This document shows, piece by piece, positions 23,893 to 31,779 of a stretch of 40,837 nucleotides of DNA (its first letter is position 1; the number at the start of each line of letters is the position of its first letter). Both the position numbers and the translations under genes were made by a program. The notes under the pieces were generated by a model. It was not told the DNA's origin, did not search any database, and saw nothing but the letters and a program-made list of their open reading frames with translations. This stretch comes from Lachnospiraceae bacterium (GTDB taxonomy: Bacteria > Bacillota > Clostridia > Lachnospirales > Lachnospiraceae). The stretch spans positions 1 through 40,837 of the forward strand of contig JALFNQ010000208.1 in NCBI GenBank assembly GCA_022773965.1, given 5' to 3'.

Positions 23893-25227
23893 TCATTTCT
23901 TTTTATTCAAAATATAATCTAAAATCCGGTGTGCAACATCCAGCTTTGACATGATCGGCAATTCGACCATATCATCCGGCCGGATCAAGGTCACCACATT
24001 TGTCTCCGTGCCAAATCCAGCACCCTGCGTGCGCAGATTATTTGCCGCGATCATATCAAGGTGCTTTTTTTCAAGTTTTGCTCTTGAATTTTCAAGCAGA
24101 TGCTCCGTCTCCATAGAAAAGCCGCAGATAAACTGGTCTGCACGCTTGCGCGCACCAAGCGTTCCCAAAATATCCGTCGTACGGGCAAGCTCCAGCGTAT
24201 TGTCGCCTTCTTTTTTCTTGATCTTGTGATCAACAAACTCCTTCGGGCGGTAATCTGCCACGGCTGCTGCCATGATCAAAATATCGGTACCATCAAAATA
24301 GCTCTCTACTGCCTCAAACATATCCTGCGCACTGACAACAGGCACCAGCTCTGTATCAAGCGGCGCTGACAGGTTTGTGGGCGCGCTGACCAACGTCACC
24401 TGTGCTCCCCGTAACATTGCTGCTTTTGCAAGAGCATAGCCCATTTTTCCTGTAGAATGGTTCGTCAGATAACGAACCGGATCCAGCGCCTCCTGCGTCG
24501 CTCCTGCCGTGATAAGCACCCGTTTACCCGCCAGATCCTTTTCACAGGCGATCTGTGCCTCGATATGTGCAAACAGAGTCTCGGGCTCCGGCATTTTTCC
24601 GGCTCCGGTATCTCCACAGGCAAGGTAACCGCTGGCGGGTGTAATGATTTTTATACCATACCGTTCCAGTGTATGAATATTATCCTGCACGATCGGATTT
24701 TCATACATATTTGTATTCATGGCAGGTGATACCAGAATCGGTGCCTTGCACGCAAGCAGCGTTGTTGTCAGCATATCATCCGCGATCCCATGTGCCATCT
24801 TTCCGATCACATTCGCACTCGCCGGTGCTACCAGCGCGATATCTGCCTGTTTTGCCAGAGATACATGCTCTACCTGAAACTCGAAGTTGCGGTCAAAGGT
24901 GTCCACCAGACATTTATTACCGGTCAACGTCTCAAAGGTGATGGGATTGATAAAATTTGTTGCATTTTGTGTCATGATCACATGAACATTTGCGTGCTGC
25001 TTGACAAGCATGCTGGCAAGAGAAGCGATCTTGTACGCTGCAATACTTCCGGTCACACCCAGAAGAATCGTCTTATCTCGTAACTGTTCAGTACCCTCAC
25101 AGTTACGATGCAAAAATCCATGAAAATCGTCTTCGCCAATGGGATTTTTGCACTCCTGAATCATATTCTCACGATCAACGCGGTTCTGCTCCGATCTGTT
25201 CTGAACTGTTACCTCTTCTCTTAACAA
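23893..25227 (-). CDS. coaBC: Bifunctional phosphopantothenoylcysteine synthetase/decarboxylase with repeat-encoded N-terminus
   Basis: 444 residues from TTG 25227, which has AGGAGG 6-7 bases upstream at the end of panD. CoaBC makes 4'-phosphopantetheine from phosphopantothenate, cysteine and CTP. The CoaC flavoprotein domain begins at DKTILLGVTGSIAAYK (about 51) and includes QVEHVSLAKQADIALVAPASAN and PAMNTNMYENP. The CoaB domain begins near KRVLITAGATQEALDPVRYLTN. Usual homologues start at the KTILLGVTG segment; the preceding residues, about 5-50, are encoded by a MITE-like repeat (25079-25212) that stays open in this frame. An internal ATG at 25164 with a weak site is the alternative start. 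One base separates it from panD. Confidence 0.9.
   Translation of the reverse strand: MLREEVTVQNRSEQNRVDRENMIQECKNPIGEDDFHGFLHRNCEGTEQLRDKTILLGVTGSIAAYKIASLASMLVKQHANVHVIMTQNATNFINPITFETLTGNKCLVDTFDRNFEFQVEHVSLAKQADIALVAPASANVIGKMAHGIADDMLTTTLLACKAPILVSPAMNTNMYENPIVQDNIHTLERYGIKIITPASGYLACGDTGAGKMPEPETLFAHIEAQIACEKDLAGKRVLITAGATQEALDPVRYLTNHSTGKMGYALAKAAMLRGAQVTLVSAPTNLSAPLDTELVPVVSAQDMFEAVESYFDGTDILIMAAAVADYRPKEFVDHKIKKKEGDNTLELARTTDILGTLGARKRADQFICGFSMETEHLLENSRAKLEKKHLDMIAANNLRTQGAGFGTETNVVTLIRPDDMVELPIMSKLDVAHRILDYILNKKK
25079..25212. mobile_element. MITE-like 134-bp repeat inside the coaBC 5' end (copy 1)
   Basis: About 89% identical without gaps, by eye, to 31644-31778. The ends are imperfect inverted repeats: CGTAACTGTTCAG on the left against the complement of CTGAACTGTTACC on the right. 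Inside are a 9-bp hairpin (CGTAACTGT / ACAGTTACG) and an 11-bp hairpin (TGCAAAAATCC / GGATTTTTGCA). The flanks TCTTATCT and TCTTCTCT look like an 8-base target duplication with one change. It encodes no protein of its own but reads through in coaBC. Confidence 0.8.
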
Positions 25228-25228
25228 T

Positions 25229-25627
25229 TTACGCCTCCTGCATATCTTCCAGTCTGCCGTGCTTCTCATAGCTTGTAATGCGCTGTACGTGGTTGCTTTC
25301 GTCCACAAAAACGACAGCAGGCCTGTGATTTTTTGCCTCCTCCGGTGTCATCGTGGCATACGCCATGATAATGATCTTATCTCCCGTTGAGACACAGCGC
25401 GCGGCTGCTCCATTGAGGCAGATCATTCCACTGCCGCGCTCACCCGCGATCGTGTAGGTCTCAAAGCGGCTGCCATTATTGATATCCACGATCTGCACTT
25501 TTTCATATTCCAGAATGCCGGATGCTTCCAGCAATGCTTCATCCACCGTAATACTGCCGACGTAGTCCAGTTCCGCCTGAATGACGGTGGCGCGATGGAT
25601 CTTTCCTTTCAAAAGTTCGATGTTCAT
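25229..25627 (-). CDS. panD: Aspartate 1-decarboxylase
   Basis: 132 residues, full length. It makes beta-alanine for pantothenate. The pyruvoyl precursor self-cleaves between Gly24 and Ser25 (DYVGSITVD), both present. [35 protein letters not shown] is the conserved core. An upstream GGAGAAAAT site precedes the ATG. It is separated from panC by a 219-base repeat-filled gap and is followed after 1 base by coaBC. Confidence 0.96.
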   Translation of the reverse strand: MNIELLKGKIHRATVIQAELDYVGSITVDEALLEASGILEYEKVQIVDINNGSRFETYTIAGERGSGMICLNGAAARCVSTGDKIIIMAYATMTPEEAKNHRPAVVFVDESNHVQRITSYEKHGRLEDMQEA

Positions 25628-25668
25628 TATTTTCTCCGTTTTCCACTACTTTTGTTTATGATAATATA

Positions 25669-25857
25669 TTGACTCGCTTGCGCTCATTATATCCTGAGCA
25701 AAATCAGCTCACGATCAACATTCGCCATTCGTCAATCATGCAAGCTTGTTGACTCACTTGCGCTCATTATTTCGTGAGCAAATTCAGCTCACGATCAGCA
25801 TTCGCCGTTCGTCAATCATGCCAGCATGTTGACTCGCTTGCGCTCATTATATCATGA
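25669..25857. repeat. 80-bp tandem repeat, 2.4 copies, between panC and panD
   Basis: Units begin TTGACTC at 25669, 25749 and 25829, an exact 80-base period; units 1 and 2 differ at only a few positions. Each full unit holds a TGAGC/GCTCA hairpin and ends with CGTCAATCATGC. The third, partial unit runs into the 3' end of panC, so the panC stop codon lies within the repeat. Confidence 0.92.
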
Positions 25858-26686
25858 AATTGTCAATCAAACGCGTCTTTCCGATATACACCGCAAGTGC
25901 AACTAGCATCGGCTCCTTGACCGTGTCGATCTGCTGCATGGTGAGTCCGTCTACAGCTTTGACATAGTCGATGCGTGCCAGCGGCTCTTTTTCGATGAGT
26001 GCACTCATCTCGGATACGATCTTTTTTGCATCCTTCTCGCCTGCTGCCACCAGCTCCTGTCCGAGCTTGACTGCCTTTGAGAGTACAAGTGCGGCCTGGC
26101 GCTCCTCTGCGGAAAGATAAGTATTACGTGAGCTCTTTGCAAGCCCGTCTTCCTCGCGCACGATCGGGCAGCCAATGATCTCTAAATCCATATTCAGATC
26201 CTGTACCATACGCTTGATGATCGCAAGCTGCTGCGCATCCTTCTGTCCAAAATATGCACGGTCAGGCTGTACGATATTGAACAGCTTGTTTACTACTGTG
26301 CACACGCCGCGAAAATGTACCGGACGTGATAATCCACATAATTCCTCGGTCAGCACAGACATATCCACATAGGAACAAAAACCGTCTGTGTACATTTCTT
26401 CCGGTTCAGGATGGAAGATCAGATCTGCGCCAAGGGACTCGCAGTAAGCGCTGTCCTTTTCCAGATCTCTGGGATAGCTCTCCAGATCCTCGCCCGGTCC
26501 AAACTGCATCGGATTGACAAAAATGCTAACAACAACCTTGTCATTTTCCTCGCGTGCCCGGCTGATCAGGCTGCCGTGTCCCTCGTGCAGATAGCCCATC
26601 GTCGGAACAAATCCAACGCTTAAGCCCTCTTTTTTCCATGCCTTTACCTGTGTTCTTACTCCATTTATTGTAGTTGCGATCTGCAT
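25847..26686 (-). CDS. panC: Pantothenate synthetase
   Basis: 279 residues from ATG 26686 (ribosome site AAAGGAG), giving the standard MQIATTINGVR start. It joins pantoate and beta-alanine using ATP. The adenylate-forming HIGH-type motif is MGYLHEGH at 30-37 (His34, His37). VNPMQFGPGEDLESYPRDLEKD, YFGQKDAQQLAIIKRM and SSRNTYLSAEER follow in the expected order. The last codons and stop lie inside the 80-bp repeat unit. Confidence 0.96.
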   Translation of the reverse strand: MQIATTINGVRTQVKAWKKEGLSVGFVPTMGYLHEGHGSLISRAREENDKVVVSIFVNPMQFGPGEDLESYPRDLEKDSAYCESLGADLIFHPEPEEMYTDGFCSYVDMSVLTEELCGLSRPVHFRGVCTVVNKLFNIVQPDRAYFGQKDAQQLAIIKRMVQDLNMDLEIIGCPIVREEDGLAKSSRNTYLSAEERQAALVLSKAVKLGQELVAAGEKDAKKIVSEMSALIEKEPLARIDYVKAVDGLTMQQIDTVKEPMLVALAVYIGKTRLIDNFMI

Positions 26687-26908
26687 TATTTTTCTCCTTT
26701 CAACCACATCAGTTCAGCGCCAATTCGCAGAATCGCTGCTTCGCAGCTTTTTCTCCGTTTTACTTCGATCCACGCTAAACGGATGTCCACCGGACATCCA
26801 GCGCTTTTTGCTCATTTTTGGCTCTCGCCAAAGAAATCTACACAAATACACCTGTTCATGCAAGCATGACAGTTGTATTTTGTGCAGATTGCCTTGGCTC
26901 TGAACAGA
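26687..26908. repeat. Hairpin-rich spacer between panB and panC
   Basis: No gene. On the plus strand there is a nested stem CGCT / AGCG around GGATGTCC-ACC-GGACATCC (26773-26803) followed by CTTTTTG, then TTTGGC/GCCAAA near 26818, and an imperfect inverted repeat of about 26 bp per arm (about 26838-26893, outer arms AATCT/AGATT, inner CATGC/GCATG). The T-run is on the plus strand, where no gene would use it as a terminator. Confidence 0.7.
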
Positions 26909-27736
26909 TTAATATAATTTCTCCAACACGTCATCTGCAATGCCATAAGTCTGTGCCTCAGTCGGGAATGTGCCAGCCTTTACCTCCGCGGTATAATCCG
27001 CAAACGCGCCCTTCATGATCTCGCCAACCTCTGCGAAATGCTTTACAAACTTCGGCACATAGTCGGAAAACATGCCAAGCATATCCTGATATACTAAAAC
27101 CTGTCCGTCACAGCCTGCTCCTGCACCGATACCGATCGTCGGGATGGACACAGATTCCGTGATCTTTGCCGCGATCGGTGCGGGCACGCACTCCAAAACG
27201 ACCATGGATGCACCGGCTTCCTCCACGCGTTTTGCATCATCGATCAGCTTCTGTGCTGCTTCCACAGTCTTTCCCTGCACCTTGAAACCACCAAATGCAT
27301 TGACAGACTGAGGTGTCAGTCCAAGATGGGCACACACCGGAATAGACGCATCCACGATCGCGCGAATCTGCTCGCAAACGGTGGCTCCACCCTCTAATTT
27401 TACGCCGTTAGCACGACCCTCTTTCATCAATCTTCCTGCATTGGTAACTGCATCATAAATCGATGCCTGATAAGACATAAACGGCATATCTGCAAGAATA
27501 AAGGCATTTTTCGCGCCTCTTGCCACAGCCGCAGTGTGATGGATCATTTCGTCCATAGTGACAGACAGCGTATCCTCGTAGCCGAGCATCACCTGTCCAA
27601 GTGAATCTCCGATCAATAGTACATTAATTCCCGCTTCGTCCATTAATTTTGCCATGGAATAGTCGTAACAGGTCAGCATTGTGATCTTATCTTGGCTTTC
27701 CTTCTGCTTGCGAAGCGTCAAAACAGTGTTTTTCAT
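26909..27736 (-). CDS. panB: 3-methyl-2-oxobutanoate hydroxymethyltransferase
   Basis: 275 residues, full length. It makes ketopantoate from 2-ketoisovalerate and methylene-tetrahydrofolate. It has the TIM-barrel features [61 protein letters not shown] and [18 protein letters not shown]. The GGAGG site precedes the ATG. It is first in the pan locus and has a good promoter. Confidence 0.97.
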   Translation of the reverse strand: MKNTVLTLRKQKESQDKITMLTCYDYSMAKLMDEAGINVLLIGDSLGQVMLGYEDTLSVTMDEMIHHTAAVARGAKNAFILADMPFMSYQASIYDAVTNAGRLMKEGRANGVKLEGGATVCEQIRAIVDASIPVCAHLGLTPQSVNAFGGFKVQGKTVEAAQKLIDDAKRVEEAGASMVVLECVPAPIAAKITESVSIPTIGIGAGAGCDGQVLVYQDMLGMFSDYVPKFVKHFAEVGEIMKGAFADYTAEVKAGTFPTEAQTYGIADDVLEKLY

Positions 27737-27753
27737 TATTCAATTCCTCCAAA

Positions 27754-27823
27754 AAAGTGGTACAGTTCCGATGTCCGGATACCATCCATCGGTCACTATA
27801 CCACCATTTGTTGCAATTGTAAA
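27754..27823 (-). promoter_or_regulatory. Promoter and overlapping palindrome of the pan operon
   Basis: On the minus strand TTTACA and TATAGT are exactly 17 bases apart (complement at 27818-27823 and 27795-27800). Overlapping the -10 and the leader is a nested inverted repeat at 27758-27805: outer GTGGTA/TACCAC, then AGT/ACT, then CCGATG/CATCGG. It could be an operator; only the inner stem would be in the transcript. Confidence 0.65.
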
Positions 27824-27890
27824 TATAATTTTGACAGGAACCGCAGTCTCCAAACTTCTATTTTGTTACATTTCAGCCCACAGCCTTAAA

Positions 27891-27999
27891 TATAATGAAT
27901 TTGACGATGCTTCGCATGCAAAATCGTCAAATTTCTGGCTCATGTACGTTTTTGGCACAGTAACACGCAGTAAATGCTGACTATTGTATGAAAAGTAAC
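27891..27999 (+). repeat. About 109-bp dispersed repeat, copy B
   Basis: Inverted copy of 23660-23767. Its stem TTTGACGAT / ATCGTCAAA is longer than that of copy A and carries an A-T pair where copy A has G-C. It lies between the pan promoter and the methyltransferase stop. Confidence 0.85.
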
Positions 28000-28008
28000 T
28001 TTTTTACC

Positions 28009-28923
28009 TTAGCACTTCCTTAATATATCCACCGTGTGAGAGCTCGCTCCCAACAGTTCTGGGCGCTCACAATTTTTCAACTGATACTGTAAAAAAAGTT
28101 CAAATGTTTCTTCATCCATTGCATTTAACACAGGGCGGATATAATCTGCCGGCCCATCCGGGGCGATGATCAGCTCCCGCTTCAAGCCAACTGCCTGATT
28201 CAGCGTATCGATCTGTTCTAGTCGCACATAATCATACAGTTCATTTTCATCGTGACAAATCTGAAAATTTTCCGTCAGCGCACCATTTTTTACACGCTCT
28301 GCGATATGATTTTCCATAAAACCGTACTTGATCACACTGTAGTCATTCATGACATAGGCCACCATGATGATCCCTCCCGGTCTGGTCACCCGCTTCGCCT
28401 CCGAGAGCGCCTGTATCTGATCCTCATCTGAGTGCAAATGGTACATCGGTCCAAACAGCAGCGTCAGATCAAAACTGTTGTCTGCAAATCGCTTCAGCTT
28501 CAACGCATTTCCCTGATAAGCTTTCACATTCGCACCTTTTTGCTTTAAGATGCCAAGGTTGTATTTCACCAGTTCGACGGCTGTCACATCATATCCTTCC
28601 GCCGCAAGCGCCACACTATAACGCCCCGTTCCAGCGCCGATGTCGATGATGCGAAGCGGTGACTTCTGTAAATTTTCATATTGCGCATCCCCCGACTGGA
28701 GCTCACTCCCATCAGGCGTTGCTGTCATACATGCATGTTCTGGACAAACATTCTCCTGGAATATCCCGTATATTTGTGATGCAGCTCCGTCACGCTCCTG
28801 CCGTAACAAATCAAGATATCGATGAATATAGTGCATCGTCGTGTGATACTCCACCTGTCCATGACGGCTCTGCAGCCGTTTTTCCTCATTAAATTTATTG
28901 TAGTAGGCAACCAGATCTGTCAT
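28009..28923 (-). CDS. Class I SAM-dependent methyltransferase
   Basis: 304 residues from ATG 28923 (GGGAG site), overlapping the upstream transporter stop (ATGA). The SAM motif I is IIDIGAGTGRYSVALA, acidic motif II is VTAVELV, and post-motifs include FDLTLLFGPMYHL and RVTRPGGIIMVAYV. An unusual segment of about 30 residues (around NVCPEHACMTATPDGSELQ) lies before the SAM fold. The substrate is unknown. Confidence 0.85.
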   Translation of the reverse strand: MTDLVAYYNKFNEEKRLQSRHGQVEYHTTMHYIHRYLDLLRQERDGAASQIYGIFQENVCPEHACMTATPDGSELQSGDAQYENLQKSPLRIIDIGAGTGRYSVALAAEGYDVTAVELVKYNLGILKQKGANVKAYQGNALKLKRFADNSFDLTLLFGPMYHLHSDEDQIQALSEAKRVTRPGGIIMVAYVMNDYSVIKYGFMENHIAERVKNGALTENFQICHDENELYDYVRLEQIDTLNQAVGLKRELIIAPDGPADYIRPVLNAMDEETFELFLQYQLKNCERPELLGASSHTVDILRKC

Positions 28924-29534
28924 CCGTTCTCCCTCGCACGCCCAAACAAATAACCATAGCACAGCGAGCCGACCGTGTTACCGGCGATCATTGCCAGATA
29001 ATTCACGTAATTGCAGCCTGAAAACAGCAGCATAGATGCATTTGCAATGCAATGCTTGAATCCCGCAAGAATAAACACCATCACGCAGAACAGTGTAATA
29101 ACTGTCTCTGCCACCATATTTTCTCTCCGGTAAGAAACCGTCGCCACCGTCATAAGCACACCACAGAAAATGGCACCCAGAAAACAACTCATGGCACTTT
29201 GTGACGAAAGCGTCTGGGCTGTGTTCGTAATTTTTTCCGCAAAATCTGTATTTGCGAGCATATACAGCTTCACCACAAGCATGACGCCTAAAATATTGCA
29301 GATAATACCCACAAACAGGTTCAGGACTTCTTTTTTCTTGTCCGGCGCGATCCACACAATGCCAATCTTTCCTGTGTACAGATAAAATCCGTTATGTAAA
29401 ATACATAACAGTCCCAACCCGAACAGCAACGCTCCCACAACCCGGTTCTCACACATGGCATTGATCACATCACCGATGCCGATCATGATACCTGCCAAGA
29501 ATGCCCGGCTAAAAAATGTCAGTTTTTTGTTCAT
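28920..29534 (-). CDS. Formate/nitrite transporter family protein
   Basis: 204 residues from ATG 29534 (AAGGAG upstream with long spacing); the longer frame has no site. Six hydrophobic segments are seen. FLAGIMIGIGDVINA near the N-terminus, FILAGFKHCIANASMLLFSG and IAGNTVGSLCYGYLFGR near the C-terminus correspond to the FNT channel fold; the conserved pore histidine would be the one in FKHCIAN. FNT proteins move formate, nitrite, hydrosulfide or acetate; the substrate cannot be assigned. It is shorter than typical FocA (about 280). It is co-transcribed with the methyltransferase. Confidence 0.78.
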   Translation of the reverse strand: MNKKLTFFSRAFLAGIMIGIGDVINAMCENRVVGALLFGLGLLCILHNGFYLYTGKIGIVWIAPDKKKEVLNLFVGIICNILGVMLVVKLYMLANTDFAEKITNTAQTLSSQSAMSCFLGAIFCGVLMTVATVSYRRENMVAETVITLFCVMVFILAGFKHCIANASMLLFSGCNYVNYLAMIAGNTVGSLCYGYLFGRARENG

Positions 29535-29641
29535 ATTTCTTTTGCACTCCTTCTTGGATTCCGCGAGAATCGCACAACTGCTCACTGGCTGCTTATTTCT
29601 GCACAATGCCGTTGAGCCGCCCCGGCAAACAGTCCACTCCA

Positions 29642-30121
29642 CTAAAATATCAGTCGATTCTCAGTCAGATAATTTAAAAACGCCGCGCATCCTTCCGACA
29701 CATCCCGATAGGTTGCATCAAAATCATCCGTGTACCACGGATCTGCCACATCGTTTCCTTTTCCGGCAAAGGTGAGCAGCTTGTAAATCTTTCCCTGCGG
29801 GTCACTGCCCCCGACGATCCGCGTCATGTTGCGGATATTCGCCGTGTCCATGCCAATGAGGTAATCATAATATAAATAGTCCTCACGTGTCAACTGTCTG
29901 GCGCGATGCGGAATCACCGGAATTCCCAACTGCGTCAGCTTATTTCTTGTCCCATAATGGGGGCCATTGCCAATCTCCTCGCGGCTCGTGGCCGCGGAAT
30001 CAATCTCAAATTTTTCTTCTAATCCCGCCTGTTTTGCCATATATGTAAAAACAGATTCGCACATCGTGGAGCGGCAGATGTTGCCGTGGCACACAAAGCA
30101 CACTTTTACTTTTCCTTGCAT
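29642..30121 (-). CDS. Low-molecular-weight protein-tyrosine phosphatase
   Basis: 159 residues, full length. The P-loop CHGNICRS has nucleophile Cys11 and Arg17, and the general acid is in DPWYTDDFD. FEIDSAATSREEIGNGPHYGTRNKL and YYDYLIGMDTANIRNM are typical. It dephosphorylates phosphotyrosine proteins in the cytoplasm. No tyrosine kinase or capsule gene is next to it. Confidence 0.93.
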   Translation of the reverse strand: MQGKVKVCFVCHGNICRSTMCESVFTYMAKQAGLEEKFEIDSAATSREEIGNGPHYGTRNKLTQLGIPVIPHRARQLTREDYLYYDYLIGMDTANIRNMTRIVGGSDPQGKIYKLLTFAGKGNDVADPWYTDDFDATYRDVSEGCAAFLNYLTENRLIF

Positions 30122-30286
30122 ATCTTTTCTTATCCTTGCATATCCTTGATTTTCCTAGGTTTTATCAACGTTTCCAGAATTTACCCTATCAGACTTATCC
30201 TATCATAAATTGGAATCGTTTTCCAGCGAAGATTGAATACCCTTACAATATTTTTCACTTCGTGAATTCATATGACACAGGACACA

Positions 30287-31075
30287 CTAAACCCGCAACC
30301 TCTCTGCCATATTTTTCAAAAATTCCGTATTTGTCGGTCTGCCTTTTTCCTTGTCATAGTCAAAGGGATAATGGCGATGCAATCCATTGATCGCCGCATC
30401 GGTAAAAGCCGTCTCTATGGCGTTTCGGATTCCGCGCTCCACACCACCCCGCGTTGTATGATGCTTCTGCGCAATGGTTCCATACACTTCACTTGATATA
30501 CACAGACGGCTCTCTTTGTCCCTGATCAGCAAAAAAATTGCTTCCACGGCATAGTCAAAGCCCACATGTTTGCGGCGAAATCCCATTTTTGCCAACTCAT
30601 CCTCAATATATTTCTTTGTAATTGCATCCTCTTTTTCCTGATCAAAGGTAGCCAGGGCATGCATACATTTTCGTTGATCCTCCACCTGCTGATAAGGATA
30701 TATTTTCTCAATCACACTCAGCACCTTGATCGGTGAATACGCCCTGTTTGTTTTTTGATAAATATAGTCTGCTCCATGAGTTCTCATATAACTGAGCGTG
30801 ACCTGTGAACCGGTATTTGTCACAACAACAATAAAGGGCTTCTCCAGCCCACGTACCTCGATCTCATCCAGAAATGACAGACCATCTCCCTCTTTCAATT
30901 CAATATCAAGAATGACGACATCCACTCCATGTGTTTCAAGATAGTCCAAAGCCCGCAATTCACTATCTGTCTCATAAACCAATGTCATTCCCGGATACTT
31001 TGCAAATGCCAGCCGAAAACTCTCACGTACCCGATCCTCATCTTCCACAATCATAATCTCCACAAAACGTGCCAT
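30287..31075 (-). CDS. Spo0A-like response regulator
   Basis: 262 residues. Residues 1-120 form a receiver domain with acidic residues EDED at 11-14, phospho-acceptor Asp57 (VVILDIELKEGDGL), Thr in VVTNTGS and Lys in YQKT. The C-terminal 120 residues match the Spo0A DNA-binding domain: LAKMGFRRKHVGFDYAVEAI, TIAQKHHTTRGGVERGIRNAI and GRPTNTEFLKNMAERLRV. The usual TTPSRVERAIRHAIE recognition helix is changed (SR to GG), and the receiver is divergent, so this is probably a paralogue rather than the master Spo0A. It is monocistronic, with no spoIVB neighbour and no adjacent kinase. Confidence 0.83.
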   Translation of the reverse strand: MARFVEIMIVEDEDRVRESFRLAFAKYPGMTLVYETDSELRALDYLETHGVDVVILDIELKEGDGLSFLDEIEVRGLEKPFIVVVTNTGSQVTLSYMRTHGADYIYQKTNRAYSPIKVLSVIEKIYPYQQVEDQRKCMHALATFDQEKEDAITKKYIEDELAKMGFRRKHVGFDYAVEAIFLLIRDKESRLCISSEVYGTIAQKHHTTRGGVERGIRNAIETAFTDAAINGLHRHYPFDYDKEKGRPTNTEFLKNMAERLRV

Positions 31076-31116
31076 GACAGTTACCTCCCAGTGTGTTCTC
31101 CGATTGCCTTTTTTCC

Positions 31117-31146
31117 ATTATAGTCTGTATAAAAGTCATTCCGCAA
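31117..31146 (-). promoter_or_regulatory. Promoter of the Spo0A-like gene
   Basis: On the minus strand TTGCGG and a consensus TATAAT are 18 bases apart, about 40 bases before the start codon. Confidence 0.55.
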
Positions 31147-31291
31147 GATTATGAAATTTTCCCTCTGTTACCCAATCCAACATTTGTGGGTTTCTTTTTA
31201 TTTTGTCAATTATTTCCAGCATTGATGTCGGTTTCAATTTACGTGCAATTGATACTATTTGTCTATACTTGATCAACGGGAGGTACAAAAG

Positions 31292-31600
31292 ATGATTGAA
31301 ACGCTAGGTTCGCGCATCGCCCAGCTACGCCAGAAAAATGGTATGTCACAAACCGATCTTGCAAAACGCCTGAACATCAGCCGTGCCGGTGTCCAATCCT
31401 GGGAATGTGGCGAAAACTATCCCTCTACCGACAATCTCATTTCTCTATCAAAAATTTTCCATGTTTCCACAGACTATTTACTGAATATCAATGCGACCAA
31501 AACAATCAGCCTGGATCACTATAGCAAAGATGAACAGAACATTATCTTTCGTTTGCTCCAATACTTTGACGGAACTGCCTGCACATTAGAAAAAGGATAA
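31292..31600 (+). CDS. XRE-family transcriptional regulator
   Basis: 102 residues from ATG 31292, chosen for its GGGAGGT site. The N-terminal Cro/CI domain reads LGSRIAQLRQKNGMSQTDLAKRLNISRAGVQSWECGENYPSTDNLISLSKIFHVSTDYLL; the short tail is not recognised. It is divergent from the Spo0A-like gene, so it may control it or itself. Its target is unknown. Confidence 0.88.
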   Translation: MIETLGSRIAQLRQKNGMSQTDLAKRLNISRAGVQSWECGENYPSTDNLISLSKIFHVSTDYLLNINATKTISLDHYSKDEQNIIFRLLQYFDGTACTLEKG

Positions 31601-31627
31601 AGGCGCACACCTGCACTTTTATCCTTT
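31592..31627 (+). terminator. Hairpin after the XRE gene
   Basis: Arms AAAGGATAAA (31592-31601) and TTTTATCCTTT (31617-31627) flank the XRE stop codon. The T-run is short and partly inside the stem, so termination efficiency is doubtful. Confidence 0.55.
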
Positions 31628-31643
31628 GATAACTATGATTATT

Positions 31644-31778
31644 CGTAACTGTTCAGTACCCTCACAGTTACGAGGCAAAAATCCATGAAAATTGTCTTCG
31701 ACGATGGGCTTTTTGCATTCCTGAATCATGTTCTTACGGTCTACGCGGTTCCGCTCCGACCTGCTCTGAACAATTACG
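31644..31778. mobile_element. MITE-like 135-bp repeat after kdpE (copy 2)
   Basis: It starts CGTAACTGTTCAG and ends CTGAACAATTACG, imperfect inverted repeats of each other. It is flanked on both sides by ATTATT (31638-31643 and 31779-31784), a likely target-site duplication; the right copy contains the kdpE stop codon. About 15 differences in 133 positions from copy 1, with no gaps. Confidence 0.82.
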
Positions 31779-31779
31779 A

